Assembly: GCF_001866655.1 (NCBI RefSeq)
Contig: NZ_MLYR01000067.1
Span: 1 to 33,710 of the forward strand
Origin: Bacillus sp. MUM 116
GTDB taxonomy: Bacteria; Bacillota; Bacilli; Bacillales; Cytobacillaceae
DNA: 33,710 nt
Direction: 5' to 3'
Below the pieces are notes generated by a model. That model saw only the letters and a list, made by a program, of their open reading frames with translations. It had not been told where the DNA came from and searched no databases. Position numbers and translations under genes: made by a program. Below, piece by piece: positions 23,242 through 31,606 of the stretch. The stretch's first letter is position 1. Every line of letters starts with the position of its first letter.

Positions 23242-24792
23242 TTATAGCGGTATATTCCCATGCTTTTTATATGGTCTCGACTCTTTCTTCGAACGAAGCA
23301 TTTCTAAAGATTGAATAATTTTTATTCTTGTTTCGCGCGGATCAATGACATCATCTATCATTCCCCTGCTTGCCGCCACATATGGATTTGCGAATTTTTC
23401 ACGGTATTCTTCAATCTTTTGTTGTCTGACTGCTTCAGGATTCTCACTGTTTTGAATTTCCTTGGCAAAAATAATATTCGCAGCACCTTGCGGACCCATC
23501 ACAGCAATCTCGGCATTGGGCCATGCAAAAACAAGGTCTGCGCCAATCGATTTACTGTTAAGAGCAACATATGCGCCGCCATAAGCCTTTCGTAAAATAA
23601 TTGTAAGCTTTGGAACAGTTGCTTCGGAATAGGCAAATAAGATTTTTGCACCGTGGCGGATGATTCCTCCGTGTTCCTGCTTAACCCCTGGGAAAAAGCC
23701 GGTAACATCTTCAAATGTAATGATCGGAATATTAAAAGAATCACAAGTACGGATGAATCTTGCTGCTTTATCGGAAGAATCGATATCTAATCCCCCGGCC
23801 ATTACCTTAGGTTGATTACAGACTAGACCAATAGTTTCACCTTTTATTCTTGCAAAGCCAACCACTATATTTTTTGCAAAATCCTTTTGAATTTCCATAA
23901 ACGAATCTTTATCGGCAACCTGCTCAATCACTTTACGTACGTCATACGGACGCACTGCATCAAATGGAATTACATCCGTTAAGTCTGGCCGATAATCGTC
24001 TTCTTCTTCGACAGCAAGTCGCGGAGTTTTTTCTTCATTATTTTGCGGCAAATAGCTTAAAAGTTTACGAACATTATGTAAAACTTCGGCCTCTGACTCG
24101 GATTGAAAATGGGCGTTTCCGCTGATGGTGTTATGGACATTCGCCCCTCCCAAATCCTCTGCAGAAATCTTCTCCCCTGTTACAGTTTCAATAACTTTTG
24201 GACCGGTAATAAACATCTGGCTCGTCTTTTCAACCATAAACACAAAATCAGTGATGGCCGGTGAGTAAACAGCACCACCCGCGCAAGGCCCCATGATAAC
24301 TGAAATTTGCGGGATCACCCCAGAGTAAATGGCGTTACGATAAAAAATATGACCGTATCCATCAAGTGAAACAACCCCCTCTTGAATACGGGCACCTCCG
24401 GAATCGTTCAGCCCTACAAATGGTGTACCATTTTTCGCAGCCAAATCCATAACAGTAGCAATTTTTTTAGCATGCATTTCTCCTAAAGCACCGCCAAACA
24501 CGGTGAAATCTTGAGAGAAAAGATAGATTGGCCGACCGTTCACTTTCCCATAACCCGTCACAACTCCATCACCGGGTCCTTTTTGTTCATCAAGCCCAAA
24601 ATCATGGGTACGGTGCTCAATAAAGGGATTTAATTCAACAAATGTACCAGTATCCACTAAAAGCTCAATTCTTTCTCTGGCCGTCAGCTTGCCTTTTTCA
24701 TGCTGCTTGTCAATTCTTTCGTCCCCGCCGCCAAGTTCGACCTCTCTGCGCTTATCGTATAATTCATTTATTTTTTCATAGATGTCACTCAT
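23242..24792 (-). CDS. yqjD: Acyl-CoA carboxylase beta subunit (propionyl-CoA type), YqjD
   Basis: 516-residue carboxyltransferase of the propionyl-CoA carboxylase / methylmalonyl-CoA decarboxylase family. It has two crotonase-like halves with oxyanion-hole stretches NDSGGARIQEG, GPCAGGAVYSP and RKAYGGAYVAL. The frame is open to 24870, but ATG 24792 has AAGGGG upstream and begins MSDIYEKINELYDKR, the family start. It overlaps the end of yqjC by 8 nt. With YqjC and MutAB it would take propionyl-CoA to methylmalonyl-CoA. It needs a biotin carboxylase / carrier partner, which is not in this window. Acetyl-, propionyl- or butyryl-CoA preference cannot be settled here. Confidence 0.9.
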   Translation of the reverse strand: MSDIYEKINELYDKRREVELGGGDERIDKQHEKGKLTARERIELLVDTGTFVELNPFIEHRTHDFGLDEQKGPGDGVVTGYGKVNGRPIYLFSQDFTVFGGALGEMHAKKIATVMDLAAKNGTPFVGLNDSGGARIQEGVVSLDGYGHIFYRNAIYSGVIPQISVIMGPCAGGAVYSPAITDFVFMVEKTSQMFITGPKVIETVTGEKISAEDLGGANVHNTISGNAHFQSESEAEVLHNVRKLLSYLPQNNEEKTPRLAVEEEDDYRPDLTDVIPFDAVRPYDVRKVIEQVADKDSFMEIQKDFAKNIVVGFARIKGETIGLVCNQPKVMAGGLDIDSSDKAARFIRTCDSFNIPIITFEDVTGFFPGVKQEHGGIIRHGAKILFAYSEATVPKLTIILRKAYGGAYVALNSKSIGADLVFAWPNAEIAVMGPQGAANIIFAKEIQNSENPEAVRQQKIEEYREKFANPYVAASRGMIDDVIDPRETRIKIIQSLEMLRSKKESRPYKKHGNIPL

Positions 24793-25207
24793 GATACCCC
24801 TTCTTCCCTTTTTTCTCACAAAGTTCATATAAAACCCCGGAGGCCGATTTTGGGTGCATAAAGGCAACATGCGCTCCTCCTGCCCCTATCTTAGGCTGAT
24901 CTGAAATCATCCGAATGCCATTTTCCTTCATTTCCTTGATACGATCCTCTATTGATTCAACCCCAAGTGCAATATGATGAATACCCTCACCGCGTTTTTC
25001 GATAAATTTGGCAACAGTGCTTTCCGCTGAAGACGGTTCAAGTAACTCAATTTTTGTTTCACCAGCACTTAAAAAAGCTACTTTTAATTTCTCATTTTCA
25101 ACCTCTTCAATCGCTATTAAGGGAAGCTTTAGTACTTCCGTATAAAAAGGAAGCGTTTTCTCGAGTGATTGAACTGCGATTCCAATATGGTCGACTTTTT
25201 TAATCAT
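24785..25207 (-). CDS. mce: Methylmalonyl-CoA epimerase (YqjC)
   Basis: 140-residue VOC/glyoxalase-fold protein built of two beta-alpha-beta-beta-beta repeats. Metal-binding His7 (VDHIGIAV) starts repeat 1, and GIHHIALGVE starts repeat 2. It interconverts (S)- and (R)-methylmalonyl-CoA, linking the carboxylase YqjD to the mutase MutAB. The start ATG 25207 follows AGAGGGATAAGT. It overlaps yqjD by 8 nt (ATGAGTGA), so the pair is translationally coupled. A palindromic TTGAGCGGTTGTTCAGT lies 80 bp upstream. Confidence 0.92.
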   Translation of the reverse strand: MIKKVDHIGIAVQSLEKTLPFYTEVLKLPLIAIEEVENEKLKVAFLSAGETKIELLEPSSAESTVAKFIEKRGEGIHHIALGVESIEDRIKEMKENGIRMISDQPKIGAGGAHVAFMHPKSASGVLYELCEKKGKKGYHE

Positions 25208-25363
25208 ACTTATCCCTCTGATCCACTATTAAAATTAATTCGACAATTATCTTATTCGCCAAAAAGTTCATAAATCCTTCCTAAAATTGAGCGGTTGTTC
25301 AGTTGTTCATTTGGGCTTTTCCATGTAAAATAGAATAAAATAATCATAAGGGAGGTATTCTCA

Positions 25364-25462
25364 TTGTCTAAAAAGAAAAATCAAAAAATTATTGTTATTT
25401 TAATGCTATTTGCCATGCTTGCCTCAACCCTCCTAATAGGGATTGGACAATTTATTAAATAA
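25364..25462 (+). CDS. prli42: Stressosome membrane miniprotein Prli42
   Basis: 32 residues, TTG start with GGGAGG about 8 nt upstream. It has a short basic N-terminus (MSKKKNQK) and one membrane helix (about 9-28, containing LMLFAMLASTLL), ending GIGQFIK. This matches the Prli42 family, first found in Listeria, where it anchors the stressosome at the membrane through RsbR; the family is conserved in Bacillus. It stands alone, with a bidirectional terminator just behind. It is below the usual gene-calling size limit. The stressosome genes themselves are not in the window. Confidence 0.82.
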   Translation: MSKKKNQKIIVILMLFAMLASTLLIGIGQFIK

Positions 25463-25468
25463 AACATA

Positions 25469-25497
25469 TAAAAAGGGACTGCTGACAGTCCCTTTTC
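25469..25497. terminator. Bidirectional terminator between prli42 and the L,D-transpeptidase
   Basis: AAAAAGGGACTG, short loop, CAGTCCCTTTT: a 10-bp or longer stem flanked by A and T runs, between convergent genes. Confidence 0.88.
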
Positions 25498-25498
25498 C

Positions 25499-26011
25499 TC
25501 ATTTAATCGCACCATTCTCTACAGCTAATCTCTCAAATGATTTTTTTGTAGATATCACTAAAATTTTTGTTCCCAGCGGAATGAGTGGAAAAAGTGAAGA
25601 AATCACCTCATTTTGCATACGGATGCAGCCCTGTGAAACATACTTTCCTATCGATGCAGGTTGATTGGTTCCGTGGATTCCATAAATTCGACCATCCGTT
25701 CCCCTCGCATCAAAACCAATCCATCTAGTTCCCAATGGATTTTTTTGGCTTCCGCCTGTAATATTTGTTTTACGATAATAGGGATCTTTCGCTTTGACCG
25801 TAACAGTAAAAAGACCTTCGGGTGTTAGTTCCTGTGTTTTACCTGTTCCAACACTGACTACCGTTTGCACCTTATTATCATCAATAAATGCCATTTCATT
25901 TTTGCTCTTATTCACGATAAGGAAGGGATCTCCTGACAATGGATTGGACCCTAATGGCCAAAGCGGCGAAATGAAAAAAGCAATCAGGATGGGTGGTAAT
26001 ATTTTTATCAT
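25499..26011 (-). CDS. L,D-transpeptidase (YkuD family)
   Basis: 170 residues from ATG 26011 (AGGTGG 5 nt upstream; a GTG at 26020 overlaps that site). The N-terminal hydrophobic stretch (about 1-20) exports or anchors the protein. The catalytic domain holds the YkuD motif IHGTNQ...VSQGCIRMQN with His113 and nucleophile Cys129. The residue before GC is Gln, where many members have His. These enzymes cross-link peptidoglycan (3-3 links) or attach substrates to it. It stands alone between two terminators. Confidence 0.9.
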   Translation of the reverse strand: MIKILPPILIAFFISPLWPLGSNPLSGDPFLIVNKSKNEMAFIDDNKVQTVVSVGTGKTQELTPEGLFTVTVKAKDPYYRKTNITGGSQKNPLGTRWIGFDARGTDGRIYGIHGTNQPASIGKYVSQGCIRMQNEVISSLFPLIPLGTKILVISTKKSFERLAVENGAIK

Positions 26012-26075
26012 AAATTCCACCTGCCTTTTTCCCCTTAGTTTGTATCCATTTTCTGCACTTCATTCACCAAAAAGA

Positions 26076-26105
26076 AAAAAGATGGCCGCACTTGACCATC
26101 TTTTT
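26076..26105. terminator. Terminator after brxB
   Basis: AAAAAGATGG (26076-26085) and CCATCTTTTT (26096-26105): a perfect 10-bp stem with a 10-nt loop, 10 bp after the brxB stop. Confidence 0.8.
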
Positions 26106-26114
26106 AATAACGTA

Positions 26115-26552
26115 TTAAATTTCATCACAGTATTGATCAAAATCTTTTTGCAATTTCCCAACAACGTTCATTGGGTCAAACCCTTCAATTTGGTGTCTTT
26201 CAATCATCGTAAGAATTTTACCATCTTTTAACAAAGCAAAAGACGGAGAAGATGGCGGATAACCAGTGAAATAGCTTCTAGCTTTTTCAGTAGCTGCCTT
26301 ATCTTGGCCTGCAAAAACTGTCACAAGATGATTGGGACGCTTATCATAATGAAGTGCATGTGCTGCTGCAGGACGAGCCACACCACCGGCACAGCCGCAA
26401 ACAGAGTTTATCATTACAAGAGTTGTACCTTTTTGTCCAAGAGCCTGTTCCACTTCTTCTGGTGTTTTTAATTCTTGATAACCGGCTGACACGATTTCTT
26501 CGCGCGCCTGTCGGACAACATCATTCATAAAAAAATTAAAATCCATACTCAT
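26115..26552 (-). CDS. brxB: Bacilliredoxin BrxB (YqiW)
   Basis: 145 residues, the same as B. subtilis YqiW. A thioredoxin-like fold carries the CGC redox motif (NSVCGCAGG, Cys52 and Cys54) and a conserved tail ([10 protein letters not shown]). Bacilliredoxins remove bacillithiol from S-bacillithiolated proteins in the cytoplasm under oxidative stress. A GTG at 26567 is in frame, but GAGGAG lies 7-8 nt before ATG 26552. A possible promoter TTGATA-18-TAATAT is at 26588-26617 on the minus strand. Monocistronic; its terminator follows. The BrxB rather than BrxA assignment rests on position and sequence. Confidence 0.92.
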   Translation of the reverse strand: MSMDFNFFMNDVVRQAREEIVSAGYQELKTPEEVEQALGQKGTTLVMINSVCGCAGGVARPAAAHALHYDKRPNHLVTVFAGQDKAATEKARSYFTGYPPSSPSFALLKDGKILTMIERHQIEGFDPMNVVGKLQKDFDQYCDEI

Positions 26553-26587
26553 ATTATCACTCCTCACTTAAATATATCTATATCTAC

Positions 26588-26617
26588 ATATTAACAGTAA
26601 GAATGTAAGATTATCAA
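26588..26617 (-). promoter_or_regulatory. Candidate promoter of brxB
   Basis: On the minus strand, TTGATA (26612-26617), 18-bp spacer, TAATAT (26588-26593), 36 bp upstream of the start. Confidence 0.4.
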
Positions 26618-26639
26618 ATGATTTTCCTTGAAATTAAGA

Positions 26640-26658
26640 AAGGCGCTGGAGCTAGACA
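26640..26658. repeat. Short remnant of a dispersed repeat
   Basis: AAGGCGCTGGAGCTAGACA resembles the end of an intergenic repeat I recall in Bacillaceae genomes, perhaps the same family as 33590-33690. Only this GC-rich scrap is seen within AT-rich DNA. Confidence 0.35.
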
Positions 26659-26699
26659 ATTCTCATTTTCCAAAGATATAAATTTTTATAGTACAAAAA

Positions 26700-26735
26700 A
26701 GACAGAAAGCCTTCGATAAGCTTTCTGCCTCTTTT
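26700..26735 (-). terminator. Terminator of the lipoprotein gene
   Basis: CAGAAAGC (26703-26710) and GCTTTCTG (26720-26727) form an 8-bp stem; on the minus strand it is followed by TCTTTTTTG. Confidence 0.75.
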
Positions 26736-26740
26736 TGAAT

Positions 26741-28087
26741 CTATCTTTTTTCAGCTTTGTATGCAATTGCTACTTTAGCACTTTCTGCCTTTTTGGCATG
26801 TTGAATTGTCACATAGACTTTCCCTGAATTTTTTCCAAGTTGTTTTACCGTTAAAACCGCTGTTTTACTTTTTGCCTCTATTACAGCAAGCAAATTTCCT
26901 CCATTGCTGTAAACCTTGATTACAGCACCTTTTAGAATACTATTGTTCTTAATGCTTTTAACCGTAATTATATCTGCCTTTTTGCCCTTATTATTGGTTA
27001 CACTGACTTGTGATTTATTCAAAGCCTTAGAAGGTTGGTACATCATGGAAGTCATTGCAGAATAAAGAACACTTTTCTTCTTATCTAAAGTAGCAAGGAA
27101 TTGTTCCGGTGTTGCATTTTCATTAAGGTAATTTGAATATCTTTTAATCTTTGAGGCTGTTACTTTTTTATTAATATTCCAGGTTTCATTATTGATTTTT
27201 AGCGTAACACCTGTTAATCCTTGACCATCTGGAATGCTGTTAATATTTAGAGTTGTAGATGTTTTTCTCTCATAATAGTTTTTGTCTAAGAAAATATCTG
27301 TTTTTAGATTATTTTTACTTGTAAGCAGCGATTTATAAGCCGGATCATTTTTAAGTTCAGGCAGCATTTGCTTAAACTGTTCAATTCCCGCCTTAAACTC
27401 ATCCTTAGTCATCTTAGTATTATCGCCTGCTGCTTTATTGATTTCATTCACCGCATTAACAATGTCTGCAATAGCCTTTTCATCCTTTGATAAATTAGTC
27501 AGGAAGGTTTCAAGTAGCTTCGGCAGTTCATTCGCATAAACTTGTGCTTGAACACGATGTCCTTTTACTGTAGCACCATGAACTTTAAAAGTAGTATTTG
27601 GTGTTACCTTTAGATGTGCAGGGAATGGGTTAGGTAAATTCCTTACAACAGGTGCAAGTAATTTCGTTTGCACATCCTTGATTAACTGTTGGTCTGATGA
27701 CGAACCGCTATCAACTGGAATTCGAATTGGTTTTTTCGCATTGTCCAGTAAAATTACCATTTGTTTTTTGTCCATATAAAGACGAACTGGTATTTTACCT
27801 TTTTTATAAAGAATAATATTTCCTGCAAGTGAAACTGTATTGCTATCTTGCATTTTCGTTTCTACTTCCAATTTCATATGATTAAGAAGATTTAAAACTT
27901 TGAGAGTCTCTTTATCTACTTTAGTTTTGGAATATTTCAAATCAAGTGATAAAGTAGTTTTACTTTGAGAAGATTTAATTTGTGCACTGTTTAGGACCAT
28001 TTTGTTCAAATCTACGCCATTGACTGCTTGACAGCCTGTAATCAATAGAATAGCTGCCATAATTAGTACGATTAGCTTTTTAAACAT
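26741..28087 (-). CDS. Putative lipoprotein of unknown function
   Basis: 448 residues. The signal peptide ends in a lipobox LITGC (Cys19), so the protein should be lipid-anchored on the outside of the membrane. The mature part is lysine-rich. Residues about 40-200 look beta-rich (repeated substrate-like strands KMQDSNTVSLAGN, IPVRLYMDKKQMVILL). A helical stretch with charged repeats follows (about 200-270), and then another beta-rich domain ending in a small Ig-like or carboxypeptidase-regulatory-like module (about 355-445, GAVIKVYSNGGNLLAVIEA). No family recognised. It is monocistronic; GGAGTGTG precedes ATG 28087, and an extended -10 (TGGTATGAT) lies in the 195-bp gap upstream. Confidence 0.7.
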   Translation of the reverse strand: MFKKLIVLIMAAILLITGCQAVNGVDLNKMVLNSAQIKSSQSKTTLSLDLKYSKTKVDKETLKVLNLLNHMKLEVETKMQDSNTVSLAGNIILYKKGKIPVRLYMDKKQMVILLDNAKKPIRIPVDSGSSSDQQLIKDVQTKLLAPVVRNLPNPFPAHLKVTPNTTFKVHGATVKGHRVQAQVYANELPKLLETFLTNLSKDEKAIADIVNAVNEINKAAGDNTKMTKDEFKAGIEQFKQMLPELKNDPAYKSLLTSKNNLKTDIFLDKNYYERKTSTTLNINSIPDGQGLTGVTLKINNETWNINKKVTASKIKRYSNYLNENATPEQFLATLDKKKSVLYSAMTSMMYQPSKALNKSQVSVTNNKGKKADIITVKSIKNNSILKGAVIKVYSNGGNLLAVIEAKSKTAVLTVKQLGKNSGKVYVTIQHAKKAESAKVAIAYKAEKR

Positions 28088-28266
28088 GTTTCACACTCCA
28101 ACTATTAATCTAATTTTTTGTTTCCAATAATAGCATTTATTTTACTATATTCCTTATCATACCACCATTCTTTATTTTTTCTAGCATATTAAAATATTTC
28201 CAAAAACAATATTACCACTTTTTGTATGAAAAAGGTAAATATTTCTACTTATTTCCAAAAACTTTT

Positions 28267-28298
28267 AGAAAAAAGAAGATAATCAGAGATTACCTTCT
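28267..28298 (-). terminator. Terminator overlapping the end of meaB
   Basis: On the minus strand AGAAGGTAATC (28298-28288), loop TCT, GATTATCTTCT (28284-28274), then TTTTTTC. It is an 11-bp stem with one G-U pair, and the meaB stop codon lies within it. Confidence 0.82.
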
Positions 28299-29413
28299 TT
28301 AATAAAAAATCTTTTTAAAAGGCTTTCAACCGCCGAAGCTACAGTTTTTTCTCCGGCAATTACTTCATTTTCTATTTTTGGCAGCAGATTTTTAACCCCT
28401 TGATGATGATAAAAGTGGTAGTGGAGTTGGTCACTGATTAGCGCATAAAGCCATTCCCGGGATTGGATTTTTCTTCGCTCTGCAAACACTCCTGAATCTT
28501 TACCCTTCTGCTCAAAAGATTGAATCATATCCCAGATTCCACTTATCCCCTCTAAGGTTAATGAGGAGCATGTATGTGCTTTGGTCATCCAGCCTTTTGT
28601 GGCAGGCTGGAGAAAATGGAGGATGCGGTTATAGTCATTCCGGGTCTTTTCTGCTTTTGGCTTATTCTCCCCATCTGCTTTATGGACAATGATCGCATCG
28701 GCCAGCTCCATTATTCCTTTTTTCATCCCCTGTAATTCATCACCGGCACCTGTTAGGACAAGGAGCATGAAAAAATCAACCATGTCTCTAATAATGACCT
28801 CACTTTGTCCAACACCAACTGTTTCAATTAAAATCACATCAAAACCGGCTGCCTCACAAAGAAGGATCGATTCCCGTGTTTTTCGATGGACACCACCAAG
28901 CTTTCCCGCTGATGGTGATGGACGGATAAATGCTCGTGAATTTCTTGATAACTGCTCCATCCGGGTTTTATCACCTAATATACTGCCGCCGCTAATACTT
29001 GAGCTTGGGTCAATCGCAAGCACGGCAACCTTTAAATCCAAACTGCAGAGGTATTCCCCAAATGCTTCAATAAAGGTGCTTTTCCCGGCGCCCGGCACAC
29101 CAGTAATGCCAATCCGAATGGAGTTTCCTGTGGATGGCATGAGCTTCTGCAGCAGTTCCTGTGCTTTTTGAAAATGATGATCGGCATTACTTTCCACAAG
29201 CGTAATGGCACGGGCAAGGATGCTTCGATTTCCATTCAATACACCGCAATATAATTCTTCTACGGAAATCTCTTGGGTATTGCGCTTTTTGAATCGAGTA
29301 TTCTTTTGGAGGGAAGTCGCTTGAACTTCATGCTCTTCGCCCTTTCTTACCACACTTGAGCATAAATCAGGATTAGATGGATCGCTCCATTCCGGTTTTT
29401 GATCAGTCGCCAT
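28283..29413 (-). CDS. meaB: MeaB-type GTPase, methylmalonyl-CoA mutase chaperone
   Basis: 376-residue G3E-family P-loop GTPase (ArgK/MeaB). The Walker A is GVPGAGKST (about 109-117). DPSSSISGGSILGDKTRM, the switch/Walker B region ETVGVGQSEV and the base-recognition HKADG follow. MeaB guards and repairs the B12-dependent mutase, gating cofactor loading. The ATG at 29413 is directly after the mutB stop codon, so the two are translationally coupled. The first about 55 residues form a polar extension ahead of the usual helical start, making the protein longer than the about 320-330 residues usual for the family. Confidence 0.93.
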   Translation of the reverse strand: MATDQKPEWSDPSNPDLCSSVVRKGEEHEVQATSLQKNTRFKKRNTQEISVEELYCGVLNGNRSILARAITLVESNADHHFQKAQELLQKLMPSTGNSIRIGITGVPGAGKSTFIEAFGEYLCSLDLKVAVLAIDPSSSISGGSILGDKTRMEQLSRNSRAFIRPSPSAGKLGGVHRKTRESILLCEAAGFDVILIETVGVGQSEVIIRDMVDFFMLLVLTGAGDELQGMKKGIMELADAIIVHKADGENKPKAEKTRNDYNRILHFLQPATKGWMTKAHTCSSLTLEGISGIWDMIQSFEQKGKDSGVFAERRKIQSREWLYALISDQLHYHFYHHQGVKNLLPKIENEVIAGEKTVASAVESLLKRFFIKEGNL

Positions 29414-31606
29414 CTATTCCGCCACTTCCTCATAGCCCAGTTTTTGATAGATGGCCTGAATGACCTTTTGTGCTGCTACCGGAATGACGGTTCCCGGTCC
29501 AAAAATAGCTGCTGCACCTTGGTCATATAAAAATTGATAATCCTGTGCCGGGATGACCCCGCCTGCGACAACTAATATATCTTCGCGCCCAAGCTTTTTC
29601 AATTCAGTAATCAGCTGTGGAAGCAGTGTTTTATGTCCTGCAGCAAGGGAACTCATCCCAATGACGTGTACATCATTTTCTACTGCTTGCAAAGCTGTTT
29701 CCTCCGGTGTTTGGAACAATGGACCGATATCCACATCAAACCCAAGGTCAGCGAATGCTGTGGCAATCACCTTTGCCCCGCGATCATGACCGTCTTGCCC
29801 CATTTTGGCAATAAGGATTCGAGGTCTTCTTCCTTCATTTTCAAGAAATTCATCCGACATGGCTTTCACAGCGGCAATTTCTTCTTCATTGCTAAAGGCA
29901 GAGCTATAAACACCACTAATCGAATAGATGACCGCTTTATGCCTGTTGGCCACTTTTTCGATTGATTCAGAAATTTCTCCAAGTGTCGCTCTTTCCCGTG
30001 CAGCTTGAACCGCAAGTTCTAACAGATTCCCTTCCCCTGCTTCTGCCGCCTTCGTTAATGCATTAAGCGATTCTTGCACTTTTTGGTCATCCCTGCTTTG
30101 CTTTAGAGTATTTAATTTTTCGATTTGCTTCAAACGGACGGCGGTATTATCAATATCCAAAATATCAATTGGTTCTTCCTTCTCTAAACGATAACGGTTA
30201 ACACCAATGATGATTTCTTTACCGGAATCAATTTGCGCCTGCCTGCGGGCAGCTGCTTCTTCAATTCGCATTTTCGGAAGACCTGTTTCAATTGCCTTTG
30301 CCATTCCGCCAAGGCCTTCTATTTCTTCAATATGCATCCAAGCTCTTTGCACCAATTCATCGGTCAGTTTTTCTACATAATAAGATCCTGCCCAAGGGTC
30401 AATCACCTTTGTAATTCCTGATTCCTCTTGAAGGAACAGCTGAGTGTTCCGAGCAATTCGTGCTGAAAAGTCCGTCGGAAGCGCGATTGCTTCATCCAGT
30501 GCATTGGTATGAAGGGATTGGGTATGCCCCATCGCCGCCGCATGTGCCTCAATCAATGTCCGTGTCACATTATTAAACGGATCCTGTTCCGTCAAACTCC
30601 AGCCTGACGTTTGTGAATGGGTCCTTAATGCAAGCGATTTATCATTTTTAGGATTAAATGATTTCATCATTTTTGCCCAAATTAACCGTGCTGCCCGCAT
30701 TTTTGCCACTTCCATGAAATAGTTCATGCCGATCGCCCAGAAAAACGATAATCTTGGAGCAAATGAATCAATTTCAATGCCGGCTTTAAGACCAGTCCGT
30801 ACATACTCCAATCCATCTGCAAGGGTGTATGCCAGCTCCAAATCAGCAGGGGCACCAGCCTCCTGCATGTGATAGCCGGAAATACTGATACTATTAAACT
30901 TTGGCATGTATTTAGACGTATACTCAAAAATATCAGCAATAATTTTCATCGACATTTCGGGTGGATAAATATAGGTGTTACGAACCATATATTCTTTTAA
31001 AATATCGTTTTGAATCGTGCCGGCAAGCTTTTCCTGGCTGACTCCCTGTTCTTCGGCAGTGACAATAAAGAAAGCTAGAATCGGTAAAACTGCCCCATTC
31101 ATCGTCATCGAAACCGACATTTGATCAAGCGGAATTCCATCAAAAAGTGTTTTCATATCAAGAATGGAATCAATCGCCACCCCTGCTTTTCCAACATCAC
31201 CGACAACTCGCGGATGGTCAGAGTCATAGCCGCGGTGGGTCGCCAAATCAAAGGCAACCGACAAGCCTTTTTGCCCCATAGCCAAATTTCGGCGATAAAA
31301 CGCATTACTTTCCTCAGCAGTTGAGAATCCTGCATATTGCCTTACGGTCCACGGTCTGTTGACATACATGGTTGGATATGGACCGCGCGTATATGGGGGC
31401 ACCCCCGGCAAATCATCTATATGCTTCAAACTTTCCCGGTCCTCTTCAGTATAAAGTGCCTTTAACTTGATTTGTTCATTGGTTTCAAAGAGTAAAGCTT
31501 CAATGGACGTATCGAGCTCCTGTTTCACTTTTTCTTCCCAGTGTTCTTTTTTGTTGAGCGGTTGCTCAGTAAACAGGCGCAAGTTTTGAAAATCAGGCTT
31601 TTGCAT
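29414..31606 (-). CDS. mutB: Methylmalonyl-CoA mutase large (alpha) subunit
   Basis: 730 residues. An N-terminal TIM-barrel substrate domain (about 50-540; [19 protein letters not shown]) is followed by a linker and a C-terminal B12-binding domain (about 593-730). The cobalamin signature DxHxxG is intact at Asp605, His607 and Gly610 (MGQDGHDRG), followed by GMSSLAAGH and VVAGGVIP. It isomerises (R)-methylmalonyl-CoA to succinyl-CoA using adenosylcobalamin. The start ATG 31606 overlaps the end of mutA by 14 nt, with GGAGGTG upstream. It is the catalytic subunit of the MutA-MutB heterodimer; operon mutA-mutB-meaB. Confidence 0.97.
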   Translation of the reverse strand: MQKPDFQNLRLFTEQPLNKKEHWEEKVKQELDTSIEALLFETNEQIKLKALYTEEDRESLKHIDDLPGVPPYTRGPYPTMYVNRPWTVRQYAGFSTAEESNAFYRRNLAMGQKGLSVAFDLATHRGYDSDHPRVVGDVGKAGVAIDSILDMKTLFDGIPLDQMSVSMTMNGAVLPILAFFIVTAEEQGVSQEKLAGTIQNDILKEYMVRNTYIYPPEMSMKIIADIFEYTSKYMPKFNSISISGYHMQEAGAPADLELAYTLADGLEYVRTGLKAGIEIDSFAPRLSFFWAIGMNYFMEVAKMRAARLIWAKMMKSFNPKNDKSLALRTHSQTSGWSLTEQDPFNNVTRTLIEAHAAAMGHTQSLHTNALDEAIALPTDFSARIARNTQLFLQEESGITKVIDPWAGSYYVEKLTDELVQRAWMHIEEIEGLGGMAKAIETGLPKMRIEEAAARRQAQIDSGKEIIIGVNRYRLEKEEPIDILDIDNTAVRLKQIEKLNTLKQSRDDQKVQESLNALTKAAEAGEGNLLELAVQAARERATLGEISESIEKVANRHKAVIYSISGVYSSAFSNEEEIAAVKAMSDEFLENEGRRPRILIAKMGQDGHDRGAKVIATAFADLGFDVDIGPLFQTPEETALQAVENDVHVIGMSSLAAGHKTLLPQLITELKKLGREDILVVAGGVIPAQDYQFLYDQGAAAIFGPGTVIPVAAQKVIQAIYQKLGYEEVAE

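Noticed and set aside
24793..24870. N-terminal extension of YqjD
   Set aside because: It would lie almost wholly within the yqjC coding region and lacks homology; ATG 24792 has a good ribosome binding site.
28689..29171. 160-codon open frame on the plus strand opposite meaB
   Set aside because: No ribosome binding site or recognisable product; meaB on the other strand has all GTPase motifs, so this is its shadow.
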